64,000 nucleotides of DNA, taken from assembly GCF_014898055.3 (NCBI RefSeq), contig NW_023601212.1, positions 53,246,329 through 53,310,328 of the forward strand, given 5' to 3'. Source of the DNA: Talpa occidentalis. Its lineage: Eukaryota > Chordata > Mammalia > Eulipotyphla > Talpidae. The notes beneath the pieces were generated by a model. It was not told where the DNA came from. It made no database searches and was given only the letters and a program-made list of their open reading frames with translations. A program made the translations under genes and the position numbers. Positions 47,633 through 58,349 of this stretch are shown here, piece by piece; the stretch's first letter is position 1, and every line of letters begins with the position of its first letter.

Positions 47633-47953
47633 AAAAAAATCAATTTTGGGGCCTCCCCGGTGGTGCAGCGGTTGAGCGCTGGATTGCCAAGCTGCCCGCA
47701 GCCTCTGCAGTGCTGGTTCGATCCCTGGCTGCTCCCCGGCCACCGGCGTAGGGTCCCACATGGCGCGCAGACCTCTCCTGCCGCCCGCTGCTCCCCTCAG
47801 CAGTGTACTTCGGTCCTTCTGCCTGCTCTGCTCCCTGCTCTGGCTCTGGTGAATTCTCTCACCCTCCCGCGCTTCTGACAGTACCCAGTGCTTGTATAAA
47901 TAAATACATGAATAAATGAATAAATAAATAAATCTTTAAAAAAAATCAATTTT
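47633..47953 (+). mobile_element. Young Rhin-1-like SINE with intact promoter boxes and TSD
   Basis: SINE at 47,648-47,938, the best-preserved copy on this strand. A box TGGTGCAGCGG lies at 47,661-47,671 and B box GGTTCGATCCC at 47,715-47,725, both matching Pol III consensus. Body CAGACCTCTCCTGCCGCCCG, several AATAAAT units, a TCTTT terminator and A tail follow. TSD AAAAAAATCAATTTT at 47,633-47,647 and 47,939-47,953 is exact. Confidence 0.95.
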
Positions 47954-47954
47954 G

Positions 47955-48230
47955 GCAAGGAGGTAGGAGAATATGTACTCTCATCACAGTCAGGGCAGCA
48001 AATTCAGACAAATTTTCCAGGTGGCAATTTGGCAATGTGTTGAAAGCTATAAATGTTCCTTTATCTCCTTGCGCAACCATCTTTTAAGGTTTGTTTGTAT
48101 CTGAAGGAAATATTTAGACAGATATAACAAGGTACATTCAAAATTCTAATTGCAACATTAAAAAAATAGCCAAAATTGTGAACAACACCCATGCCCAATT
48201 GTCATTTCAGATGTATTTCTCAAATGTTAA
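47955..48230 (+). mobile_element. Old L1 ORF2 end fragment
   Basis: GGTGGCAATTTGGCAATGTG, CAACCATCTTTTAAGG, ATTGCAACATTAAAAAAATA and GCCAAAATTGTGAACAACAC match the old L1 ORF2 end on the plus strand. Confidence 0.5.
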
Positions 48231-48745
48231 GTCTTATTTTTCCGAATGCATGCTGCAGTTGATAGTAGAAGACAATCTAAATTGTTCAGTAGCATAGTAA
48301 GTTATGATGTAGTTGTCATTGCTTTCATATGTGGGGCTCTGACTCGAGACCATAACTGTGACCCAAGTGTCATTTCACTTGAGATAGTTACCTTCGTGTG
48401 ACTCTAAGCGTTGCCTTGGGATAAGGCTGTCAAATCCCTGGTATGTTAACGTGCACAGAACGCCTTTGTATTATGACAGGATTGAGGTCTTGCTATTGCC
48501 AAATATGGCACATTGACTATTGCAAGATGAAGGAATTTGTGAAATGACAGTTCAGGGAGGCTTTTCTGGCCTTTTTCTGAAATGGATCATAAGATCCTCA
48601 TGTGAGAAACACTGTGCAGGGAGCATCCCTATCTCCCAAGACACAGGGACACTCGGGAGGAATCTGAAAACAGGGAGGCCTTGCTGTTTTCCCCAGTTTC
48701 CTACCTTCAACTTACACCTTTTTTTGGTCCTATCACATTTTCCCA
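48230..48745. other. Unassigned non-coding DNA
   Basis: No recognised gene or repeat. A 102-codon frame at 48,520-48,828 (plus) has no domain. Confidence 0.5.
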
Positions 48746-48747
48746 TG

Positions 48748-49136
48748 ATTTTTTTAAAAAATACTTTTTTATATTTTCTTGCATCGGTGTTAATTCTTGG
48801 ACAGTATTTTGAACAGTGTCAGGTGTAGTCCGCATAGTTCTCCCATCACCACAGCACCTGTGATCTGTCACCCTAGTCCCTTGTGCACTTCCCTCCCCTA
48901 TTTTGACCCCCTCCCTTCACCTTCCTTGCTGTGTGCCTCAGATCTGTGGTCTGCATGCAGGTTTTGTCTTTTTTCCTGACTCTTTGTTCAGTTCCCTTAT
49001 ACTCCACAGATAAGTGAAACCATCCTGTTTTTTCTTTTTCCTTCTGACTTGTTTCACTCAGCATTATTCATGCCAGCTCCATCCAGGTTGCCGCAAATGG
49101 CATGAGTTTATCTCTTTTTATCTGAGTAGTAGTCCA

Positions 49137-49176
<40 letters not shown>

Positions 49177-49250
49177 CACCCCACCCCACCCCCCACTTCT
49201 TGACTTCTACTCTTCATCAGACCTTACATCAGGACACCAGGTTTCACCAC
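48748..49250 (-). mobile_element. L1 3' end, older 3'UTR lineage
   Basis: AGGTGTAGTCCGCATAGTTC, CTCCCATCACCACAGCACC and CTAGTCCCTTGTGCACTTCC belong to the older 3'UTR type. ORF2 end sequence follows (GACTTGTTTCACTCAGCATT, TCCATCCAGGTTGCCGCAAA). A (CA)n tract has expanded at 49,138-49,174, after which L1-like sequence resumes. Confidence 0.7.
49138..49193. repeat. (CA)n plus (CCCCA)n simple repeat
   Basis: About 18 CA units followed by CCCCA-type units, lying inside L1 sequence at the position where the L1 consensus reads a TGTATATA-like stretch. Confidence 0.93.
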
Positions 49251-49255
49251 ACCTT

Positions 49256-49577
49256 TGGGTCTTCATTTTTTTTTTTAATGGTTACAAAGATTGGTTTTAT
49301 TTATTTATTAAAGATTTATTTATTTATACAAGAATGGGAGTACAGGTCAGAGGCATGGGAGGATGAGAGAATTCACCAGAGAGCAGGGAGCAGAACAGGC
49401 CGATGGCCCGAAGACACTACTGAGGGGAGCAGTGGGCAAGACAGGAGAGGTCTGCCATGCCATGTGGGACTCTCCCTGGAAAGCTGGGAATTGAACCTGC
49501 GCTGCTATGGCTGCGGACAGCTTCACAGTGCAGCGCTCAACCTGCTGTGCCACCAGGGAGGCCCTGGGTCTTCATTT
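49256..49577 (-). mobile_element. Rhin-1-like SINE with 3' extension, TSD
   Basis: Minus-strand SINE, flanked by an exact 13-bp TSD, TGGGTCTTCATTT, at 49,256-49,268 and 49,565-49,577. The head reads CACCAGGGAGGCC. The normal tail AAAGATTTATTTATTTATAC is at 49,310-49,329. Instead of ending there in poly(A), a further 33 bp (49,277-49,309, including GGTTACAAAGATTGG) precedes the terminal T run. Confidence 0.92.
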
Positions 49578-50038
49578 CTTTTGGAGGATACTGTATCACG
49601 TGAAATCTGTTTGCTTTTCTCCTGTTAATAAGAACTTAGAAAGGTTGGTGAAAAAGATTTTTTTTTCTTCCCTTCATCTGCATAGAATGTCCTAAAAAGT
49701 ATTTCCATGATGACGGTATTGAAATAAAAAGTTGTCTCATCAATAAGAGGTTGCATGTTATAGCTAGGCTGAGCAATACCAGCAGGTACTGTCAAATTCC
49801 CCTGTACTAAGTGAAGTTTTCAAGCCTAGAAGAGTTACGTATGACTAATTCATGTATCTGAAAGAACTACTATCACTCAAGCTCTGTCAAATCATAAGAT
49901 TTTTAAATGACAAAAATTCCCAAATGGAAAACATAGTCAAATTTCCTGATATTCCTTGATTTGCTTTGAAATTATCTATTAATCCTACCGGTGCTAAATA
50001 GATCAACATTACAAATATAGGTAAAAAAGCATACAATT

Positions 50039-50332
50039 AAAAAAGCATAAAATTGGGCCGCCCCAGTGGCGCAGCGGTTGAGTGTTGGGTTGTGAAGCTG
50101 CCTGCAGCCTCTCTGTAGCACTCGATCCCCGGCCAACGGGCAAGGGTCCCACATGGCACGCAGACCTCTCCTGCCACGCCCGCTGCTCCCCTCAGCAGTG
50201 TACTTCCTCGGTCTGCCTATTCTGTTCCCTGCTCTGGCTCTGGTGAATTCTCCCGCACTTCTGACTATACCCAGTGCTTGTATAAATAAATAAATAAATC
50301 TTAAAAAAATTAAAATAAAAAAGCATAAAATT
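50039..50332 (+). mobile_element. Rhin-1-like SINE with exact 16-bp TSD
   Basis: SINE at 50,055-50,316. Head GGGCCGCCCCAGTGGCGCAG then CGGTTGAGTG, body CAGACCTCTCCTGCC, tail TATAAATAAATAAATAAATC. TSD AAAAAAGCATAAAATT at 50,039-50,054 and 50,317-50,332. A related motif, AAAAAAGCATACAATT, lies just upstream at 50,023-50,038, so the target was already a small tandem repeat. Confidence 0.94.
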
Positions 50333-51805
50333 ATTGTACTTTTATGCATGACAGCTAATGAAAATGTTTCATCACAATCTTTAAATCTTAGATTAAAACT
50401 TTGATTTTAATGTTAAAAGAAACAAATGTGGCTTTAATGTTAAAAGAAACAATTAAATGTGTCTGTTAGTGAAAATGAAGACAGAAAAACAACTTTTATA
50501 TCCTTTAGTGTCTCTTTTGCCCTCCCCACAAAACATATTAAATTAATGGCATAAATTGCAATCAATGTCATCTTAGAAATGGAAAACAATATCATAGATG
50601 TGAGACAACCTAAAATTATTAATGTCAAAGCACTAGATATGTTTATTGTTGGGTAATATTTGTGTACTTAAATTTTGTGTAATGATAACCACTTTCATTG
50701 CAAATTCCATAAAACAATGAAACACAATGTGGAAAATTACATAACCTAAGGACTTTTATATACAGGCAACCTTTCATTCTTTGTATGTGAACAATACATA
50801 GATATTCTTAAATGTTTAGGAATTCAGAAAAGTTCCTACTTGTGTATACCTCATTTACTAACTACTTAATGATTTGCTCAAAATGAGGGAGCAAAATCAA
50901 AGTTGAGATTAGGAGAGGATGACATAACTGGAACAGTAGTGATTGCTTAATCTAGTTAAAACAGGGATGTCAAAACACTTCCTCTGTATCAGACGATAAA
51001 ACTTTATGAAAGTGTAAAGCAATTGTAAAAATACAACAAAGAATATAAAATAATAGAACAATAACAATGCAGACATAAATTATTTTAATTAGTGTTATTT
51101 ACAAAGACCTTGAAGCTGGTGATGACTGTGGTTTTGAGTAGGAAAAAGTGATGTCAGATGAGGGGGATTCAAAAATATTGTTGAATTCAGCACTCTAATT
51201 TTAAGGAATAGGTTACAGAATACTTTAGAAATCTTTAGGAAACCAACAGTACATTCAATAATTGCTTATACAATATATATATATATATAATTATGAACTA
51301 CTTATATACCTCCAAACCTACAAATCACAAATGCAGAGAAAATAGTTTATCAGAGGGCTGAAACAACAAATAACAAGAAAATACCTTTTTTAAAATTATA
51401 GAACACCCCCCAAAAGAAAATGATGAAATTTATAATTTACAGAAACATGTAAATTTATAAAGAAAAACTAAAGAAAATGGAAATTAATTCTTCTATTAAA
51501 AGAGTAAAACTTCTGTAAAAAAAAATTGCATTAAAAAACCCCTGAACACCTGGCTATATGCTATATATCAGAGACTTATTTAAAGCAGTCATAATAAAAT
51601 TTATTTCAAACCTGACAAAAGCATTTTGTGCAAATTCAACTAAAAACCAATGCCAGCATCAGTGATAGTGAACAGTGTGAATATCACACAGAATTTCTTC
51701 TTTACAATCATTTTTGTACAAAGAATCATTTTATTAATAAGAATATAATCTTAGTAGAGTTGAAACTATTATAAAGCTTTCAGTGCCAAATAACACTACC
51801 CCAAG
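50333..51805. other. AT-rich unassigned DNA with a small tandem duplication
   Basis: A 27-bp unit is duplicated: TTTAATGTTAAAAGAAACAA occurs at 50,406-50,425 and 50,433-50,452. There is a (TA)n run at 51,274-51,289. No gene or assignable repeat. Confidence 0.5.
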
Positions 51806-52138
51806 TGTCGGGGCCAGCCGGGCAGATCAACATGGTACCCGGGGGAGGAAGCAGGGGCTAGGTAGGACAGGGGTACGCAAGGAGTGGAGACAAACCCAGG
51901 ATCATTGCTAGTCTCGTTTATTCAGGAATGTGTACAGTGTTATATAGGTTTAGAAGAGGAGGTCTCTCGTTATCTCGAACAGGGAGAGACCACCAATACA
52001 AATGAGCCACAACGAGCAAGCAGGGGGCAGGGTTTAATCGTCATAATAGGAAACTTGAAACTTAACTTGGGCTAACATTCAGTATCTGCTTCAGGCAAGA
52101 ACCCGGATGTTCAGGTCGGGGCCCTTAAACCCAAGACA
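51806..52138 (-). mobile_element. Probable class II ERV solo LTR, minus strand
   Basis: Read on the minus strand, the 333-bp block begins TGTCTTGGG and ends GGCCCCGACA, giving a 4-bp terminal inverted repeat TGTC/GACA. It has TATATAA, then GAATAAACGAG about 25 bp later, then GTCTCCACTCC. This compact U3-R-U5 layout is typical of betaretrovirus-like (class II) LTRs. No internal region is attached. The flanks show no clear 6-bp TSD. It is far more GC-rich than its surroundings. Confidence 0.68.
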
Positions 52139-52389
52139 GATGTTAGCAATATGAGCAGAAACAAACACAATAGTAGTAAAAGATTTTGACTTATTTTCAG
52201 TTTTTAACCAATGAAATAGGTAATTAGTAAGCAAGGCTGTAAGTTAAAATGCATATTAAAATGTGTACATTATGTATCATTCAGTATTCTCCGGAGGAAA
52301 TTAAGTCTTATGTCATAACTAGCAAACATAGCTTTTTCCCTTCTGTAATTGATAAACTATTTCATTGATTACATATTAAACTGCAATAT

Positions 52390-52920
52390 AAAACACAGTA
52401 AATTCTAAAATAAGACCACTCTCTCTGATTGAAATGCAATGAACTCAGCACCATTAGTCACTAGGAAAATGCTAGTCAAAATTATAGTGAAATACTCTTC
52501 ACGCCCACTGAGATGACTTAAAAAAAATGTTGGCAAAAATGTAGAGAAATTGTTGGTGACTTTGTAAAATGATGCAGATGCTGTAGAATACACTCCTCAA
52601 GCATGTTCAGCAGTTCCTTAAAATGTTAAATCTGGAATTAACCATGCACCCCAGCAATTATCCTCCGAGGTGCATACCAAAGAGGGTACAACATCTGTCA
52701 GTGGAAAAATCTGTGCACAAAAGTTGGTAGTAGCATTCCTAATAATAACCCCAAAGTGGAAACAACCCAAATATCCATCAGCTAGCTAGAGAGAAAATGT
52801 GGTATATACATAAAATGGCTTAGTGTTCAGTGATAAAAAGGAATGAAATACTGGTACATGCTACAGTGTAGGTAGGCCTTGAGAAGACTATGCTAAGTGA
52901 AAAAAATGCAGTGGAACTAG
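52390..52920 (+). mobile_element. Old L1 ORF2 end/3' region
   Basis: ACGCCCACTGAGATGACTTA, AATGTTGGCAAAAATGTAG, CAGCAGTTCCTTAAAATG, GTGGAAACAACCCAAATATC and AAAGGAATGAAATACTGGTA are in the exact order of an old L1 3' end on the plus strand. Confidence 0.75.
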
Positions 52921-54165
52921 AAATTAATAATGAAGTTTTTTTTTAATTAGAAGTGAAAAGGTATGTTCTCAAACAAAATTTGATAGAAAATATTAAATGT
53001 CAATCATAGATTTAGAATTCTCCTAAAATTAAAACATTACATGTAAAAACTGACAAGATATAAAAGAAATCAGTTTTAAAGCCAGTCCACCACAAGGAAA
53101 ACAAATTACTGACCTAACAACCAGTGGAATTAATAAATAACTGGCACAATCTGATGTTTGAAAGGTCAATAGAATAGACAAACATTTGGAGAAGCAGGGA
53201 CTTTTAATTCCAGGCTGGTCTCCTATGGTTACTTCTGGATGCTGATCACATTTTTCATGTAAGTCCTTTTATGGACAAGACATGGTATAAATCACACTTT
53301 TAAAGGTCATGAAGGATTGCTTTTTTTAACTTTAACGTAATGAAAATGGAGATTTATTGGATTTCTCCATAGTTCTGAAAGGGGCTTTGAATTAAGAGAA
53401 ATGCTGGAAGGATTTAAAAAAAAAAAAAAAAAACAAAAACTACCTCTTCCTTCTCTTAAAGGAAAGGCAGACCAGCATGAGGACCCCAGAAGCCTTATAT
53501 CCACATTCAAAGACTCCTAATCTGTGTGGGCCAGGCAGTGTCACAGAGATGTTTGAAAACTTGATAAAGTTAAATGCCTTCTCCTTGGAAAAAATATACC
53601 CCTGTCCTTTGTGTCCTATGTCAGAGAGGTCGTGGTCTCCCCTGTGTGCCCTTCACGACAGATGTGATGGCAGGGACACTGTGACATTTCAGTTAAGTGT
53701 GATGGTTCACTCATGTTTTAGTCCTATGCCCCCTTACATTCTTGAAACTACAGAGGACCCCAGAGAACTCTGTTCATGTCAGTAGACAATATTTCTCAAT
53801 ATTGAACATTTTCAAAAATTAAAAAAAAATTAAATGACAATAAACCCTTGATGTGGTAATATAGATAATAACAAAAAAAAAGTTTACAAAACAACAACAA
53901 AAATGAAATATGAGTTGTTTTGTGACTTTTGCCAATAGGCAGCTTATATCTGACCATTTTGTCATGGGTGATGTAGCCCCTGGAAAACTCCAGTGTGCAA
54001 TCAGGAAAGTGGGAGAATAAAAAGGCAAATAATGGCGTAATATTAGAAAAATCACTTTGACCTTGAAGACCCCTCAAAGACTTTTGGGAACCGCCCCCCC
54101 CATATGGGTACCTAGACCACACTTTGTGAAAATTTTTTCATGAAGTTCCATAGAATACTTATCAT
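52920..54165. other. Unassigned non-coding DNA
   Basis: Contains a long A run at 53,417-53,433, which could be an old retroposon tail without an identifiable body. Frames up to 108 codons (53,796-54,122, minus) have no domain. Confidence 0.5.
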
Positions 54166-54167
54166 TC

Positions 54168-54452
54168 AAAAGGTTAGCATATTAAGAAATCAGGGGAAAA
54201 TAATAATAAAAAATAACAAAACAAAAATAAACAGATAACTATAAATCAGACAGGGGATCTGACAGGGAGAGGGGGGGGGAAAGGGATCAAAGATAGGGTG
54301 GGAAGAGCACAAGGGACTATGGTGATGGTGCAAGGGTGAATTTGTAGAAATTCTATGGGGACTACACCTGAGAAAAGAAAGCAAACATTGTAAAAAAAAT
54401 GAACAATGATGTAAAATATATATAAAATAATTTTAAAAGGTTAGCATATTAA
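54168..54452 (+). mobile_element. Short L1 3'UTR insertion with 18-bp TSD
   Basis: The insert at 54,186-54,434 (249 bp) is only L1 3'UTR of the older lineage on the plus strand (GATCTGACAGGGAGAGG, GACTATGGTGATGGTGCAAG, GAACAATGATGTAAAATATA). TSD AAAAGGTTAGCATATTAA is exact at 54,168-54,185 and 54,435-54,452. Confidence 0.9.
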
Positions 54453-55610
54453 ACAAATAAGGTAGCATATCCAAAGACTTTGGAAAAACACTTCTATATG
54501 ACAGGATTTCTGAGACTTCAAGTTCAGGATAGTTGGGATTGCACTGCCACAGGAATATGGAGGCTCTTCTGCATTTAACAAGATGACCACTGGGTGGCAC
54601 TGCCGTTCCACTCTAGATCGCGTAGATGCATGTTGGCATCTGGAAATGTTTCCTAGTTTGAGAAAGCCCAAATTCCCTGGAAAGCCAGAGGTTTACACTG
54701 TTCTCTCTCTCCTCTTAAGTATTGATTAAAAGTTGCCACGGATGGCAATATAAAGTCATTTCTTCTCAGCACAAAGGACATTTTTCACTTCACCCCAAGC
54801 AGGAGGCTCTTAGCTTGCCGAATCAGCAGTGAGGTTTTGGGAGGAACTCCTGAATTCTTGACTTGATTGGGAATATGCCAGGGTCAGAATGTGGAGGTGA
54901 CACGATCCTGGACCTCAGAACTCACCCAGAATATAACTAAGGGGACAGAGAAACCAGAGTGTTCTCAACCAAGATCCCCAGATCTAGCTCCTGCTCATTT
55001 AGTTTTATAGGAGTTCCAAGTCAGCTGGACTGGCTGCGTGTGTCTGCACTGAGAAAGGGCCAGCAGGTGCAACCACATTCCTGAGGGGCCAACAGCTCCA
55101 TGGAGTGAGGGCTCCCTTGAATCCGGTTGATTTGGTCCAGCCGATGTCTAATTTTACCTCCTCATCCTTCCTCATTAATAAAGCGGGAAATTGCCCCAAA
55201 TTGCTAGTGATAAACCTCAACTGTGTATAATGGGAGCCTGAAGAAGGCGGGAATGTTCCTACAGTGGGAAGGGGACCAGGGAGATGGTGTAATGTAACAG
55301 GTGTTTGTAGGGGTCTTGACCAGCTGAGTTTGTGTTGAAATTATCATGTGGGGCTGGGAGCAGGGGAGCAGAAGGACTTTTCAAACAGAAATAAGACCAG
55401 TCTGCAAAGATACCCAGGAGATCTGTGTCAAAACTGCAAGTAGTTCCCTTTGCACAGAATCTAAGGAAATAGTGGCCACAAGTAAAGCTGGACAGATAAC
55501 AAATGAGCAGGTGAGGATGGGCTGGATGCTCCATGTGGAGAAATGAGGCTTAGATTGTTAGAGTCTGTCCACTTTTCCAACTTGTTCATACCATTTAGAC
55601 ACCTGCCTTC
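54453..55610. other. Unassigned non-coding DNA
   Basis: No recognised gene or repeat. Frames are under 95 codons. Confidence 0.5.
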
Positions 55611-55834
55611 TCCATTCCAACTATTTTGGGGGTGGGGGTTGCAATACTTAATTTTTTATTTTTTTTAATTAGTGACATTTTACATCTTTGTTTTTTTCTC
55701 CCAATATAGGATTTCTCCTCCCAAGTGTGGTCACCATAGCTCTCCCACCACCAAAGCACCCACAGTCTCTGGCATCCCATGGACTTCCTCCCCACCTGTT
55801 TTTCTCCCCTCCCCCTCCTTCCATTCCAACTATT
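55611..55834 (-). mobile_element. Short L1 3'UTR insertion with TSD and 3' extra bases
   Basis: The insert at 55,626-55,819 is an L1 3'UTR of the older lineage on the minus strand (GTGACATTTTACATCTTTG, GTGTGGTCACCATAGCTCTC, CCACCACCAAAGCACCC). TSD TCCATTCCAACTATT is at 55,611-55,625 and 55,820-55,834. Between the first TSD copy and the T-rich tail lie about 25 extra bases (GGGGGTGGGGGTTGCAATAC). Confidence 0.86.
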
Positions 55835-57440
55835 AATCAAACTTTTCAGTTTGGAAAGCACAGGGATTTGATAAAAATGCTACCATCCAGTTCATGGTGA
55901 ATCACACTGACTCGGGACAGAAATCACTGAGGGCTGAGGCGTGAGTGACCACCACTGCTGGTGCTCCATTGGGTTCATGCTGTCCCACATCCACATTTCG
56001 CCCATGAGGACAGCAGAAAGATATATATTTAATTGAAATCCCCTGTGTGCATGGCTTTCTCTTGGTCTCTCAATCTCATAACCATGCTGGGTAAAGATGA
56101 AATATTATTTTGGTATGACAGCTTCATGAATTTGTTGATTTTCTAATCACCATTCTTTTCTTCTCTAAAACCATCCATTTGAAAGCCCATTCTAGAATTT
56201 AACCAACAAGCCCTTATTCTATGGCATGACCACCTCTTTCCTTTCTGGAAACTACATCAACATTCGTCCTTTTTAAGGTTCTCAGCTGCTCCTCCATTAT
56301 CCAGGTACAGCAGTCTAATCTCATGTTTCTCCCAACACCCTGGAAGCTGATCTACCTGAATTCATGGCAAACAAGGGTCCTTCATCACCTGGATTCTGCT
56401 TACCTGTCCAGAATCTCCTCTGCATCCCAGGGCAACTTTCAGCATGCCCCACGCTGTGTGTCTCCAAGCTGTTTCTTCTACCTTGATGATATCTTCCTTC
56501 TCTGCATCTGGGAAATCTTATTCCTTTTTCCAATTTAAAGTATATGTAACCTATAAAGTCAAATACTTATAAGCCTTAGAATGAAAAATTTTGTCCCCTG
56601 AACTTCCCCTACTCCCTCCTTCATTCCCACTTTCCAGCAGCAACCATTGCCAATTGTTCTTTGGGGATTTACTGCTAAATCCATGTTGCTAAATGTATTT
56701 CTACTACCAACTTTATGATTTTTCAGTCTTGGGAATTACCTATTGAATTCTCACTAGGGAATATGAAGCTTTTGCTCTCTTTAGTACCTCCTAACCCACC
56801 TCCACAATTTCCTGGGTCTCCCAATAGACTTAAATCATCATTTTTAGTTAAATCAGTATTCAGTGTTTACATAATTATGACTATGTTCACAGCATGCCCA
56901 TGTAGGAAAGCATGATTACATTTCCTTTCTTGTACAACTTTTAATTTTCCCTGGAGTTAGTAATTGTCTTGTTTCTTCATTTGTGTGGGTTTCTCTTCAC
57001 CTACCACTAATTCTAGTACCTAGACATTCTGCCATGGGTGTAAGTTTCCTCTCAATATATTCCCACACATCAGGTAACCCATCAAGTTCATCTTCCTGGA
57101 CATATTTTCCCCTCCATCTGTACTCCCTACCCATAAAAAGAATGACAGAAACAGAAACTATCAAATAATTCAAGAAAAGTGTTTGGGTCTGGAAAACATG
57201 AACTTCTAGTGTATAAAGGCACATCAGGGACCAACACAATGGGGGTCTCACACCAAGCACATCGCTGTAAAATTTCAGAACATCTGAAATTGAGGTCTAC
57301 TGAGCAGCTGTCTTCCTGAGTTCTTTTCCTTGTCATCCTAGAATTAATTATTTTTCTCCTGTGCTGCATCCCTTTCTTCCTGGATTCCATATATTCTAGC
57401 CTTTATTATTCCTCCCCGTCACTGGACAGTATTCTGAAAT
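55835..57440. other. Unassigned non-coding DNA
   Basis: Pyrimidine-rich, with many short frames. No domain, exon or repeat boundary is recognised. Confidence 0.5.
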
Positions 57441-57740
57441 AGATTCTGAAGAAAGCATGTAGAGGAGGTCAATTCTTTTAAGACATGCATGGCTGAGAAT
57501 ATGTTTCTTCCATTTATGTTTGGCTGCTAGTTTGGCCACATATAGAATTCTGGATTGGAAGTTATTTTTACTGAGAACTCTAAAGGCATTGTTTCATGTT
57601 TTCTAGCTTCCTGTGCTGTTGCCAGTGGGTTAGTGGTAAGTGCAGAGAAAAAAACCTAAGCAAATTTCATGTCATTTTGGTTCTTGATCCTTTGATTGTG
57701 ACCTACTGAACATTAAGGTCTTCTCCATCCCTGATGTTCT
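57440..57740 (-). mobile_element. Old L1 ORF1/5' fragment
   Basis: TTGGCTGCTAGTTTGGCCAC, ATATAGAATTCTGGATTGG, AAAGGCATTGTTTCATG and TAGCTTCCTGTGCTGTTGC follow the old L1 ORF1-region consensus in minus orientation. Diverged. Confidence 0.4.
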
Positions 57741-58000
57741 GAAATTATTTGTGCTATATGTGTATGTACAGATTCCTATACTGGGTATGGTGCCCTTCCT
57801 CTCCTCCCTAGCCCCTGTCACAGAGAGATGAATGGTTCAATTGTCCTGTCAGTAGAAAATCCCTAAATAAACATCTTTTCCTCACTCTTATTTCATCACC
57901 CTTAGGGAGAAGTAGTAGCGAAATTGCAAATGTAATGTCTCTTAAGGAATTGCCTTCAAAAATGGACCATGCAGAGGGCTTGTCACTTCCCTCAAGAATG

Positions 58001-58348
58001 GGATGTGGTACATATACACCATGGAATATTACTCAGCGTTCAAAAAAGATAAGCACATGCAGTTTGCAGCAACATGGATGGAGCTGGAAGGGATCATGCT
58101 CAGTGAAATAAGCCAGAAAGAAAAAGAAAAATACCTGATGGTCTCACTCATAGCAGGAATCTAGAAAACTTAAATAAGGAACCAGAAAAAAGAATAACTA
58201 TAAGAAAGAAAATATCAAAATCAACAAACAACTATGAACCAGAGACACTCTATGGGGGTGGGGGGCGGGGAAAGGAGGAAATGGGGTCAAAAAAAGGGGG
58301 TTGTAATTGTATGGGGAATATAAAGATAAAATTTAAATTAAAAAAAAT
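58001..58348 (+). mobile_element. Young L1 3' fragment, short
   Basis: GATGTGGTACATATACACCA without its first base onward encodes the last part of ORF2 (frame MEYYSAFKKDKHMQFAATWM, then MLSEISQKEKEKYLMVSLIA). The 3'UTR follows, with a G-rich run, TTGTAATTGTATGGGGAAT and an A tail. It is the same lineage as the copy at 2 kb. No convincing TSD at the edges. Confidence 0.9.
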
Positions 58349-58349
58349 A

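Noticed and set aside
47661..47725. True tRNA gene
   Set aside because: A and B boxes are present, but the flanking sequence does not fold into a complete cloverleaf with an acceptor stem. It is the tRNA-like head of a SINE.
47588..47878. Cys/Pro-rich frame also seen at 60,030-60,290 (86 codons) as a conserved small protein family
   Set aside because: The similarity exists because both frames translate the same SINE. The SINE is non-coding.
51884..52075. 63-codon plus frame inside the class II-like LTR
   Set aside because: Antisense to the LTR, with no known product. LTRs of this size are non-coding.
54190..54384. 64-codon minus frame with a hydrophobic end, as a small protein
   Set aside because: It is the antisense of an L1 3'UTR insertion bounded by an 18-bp TSD.
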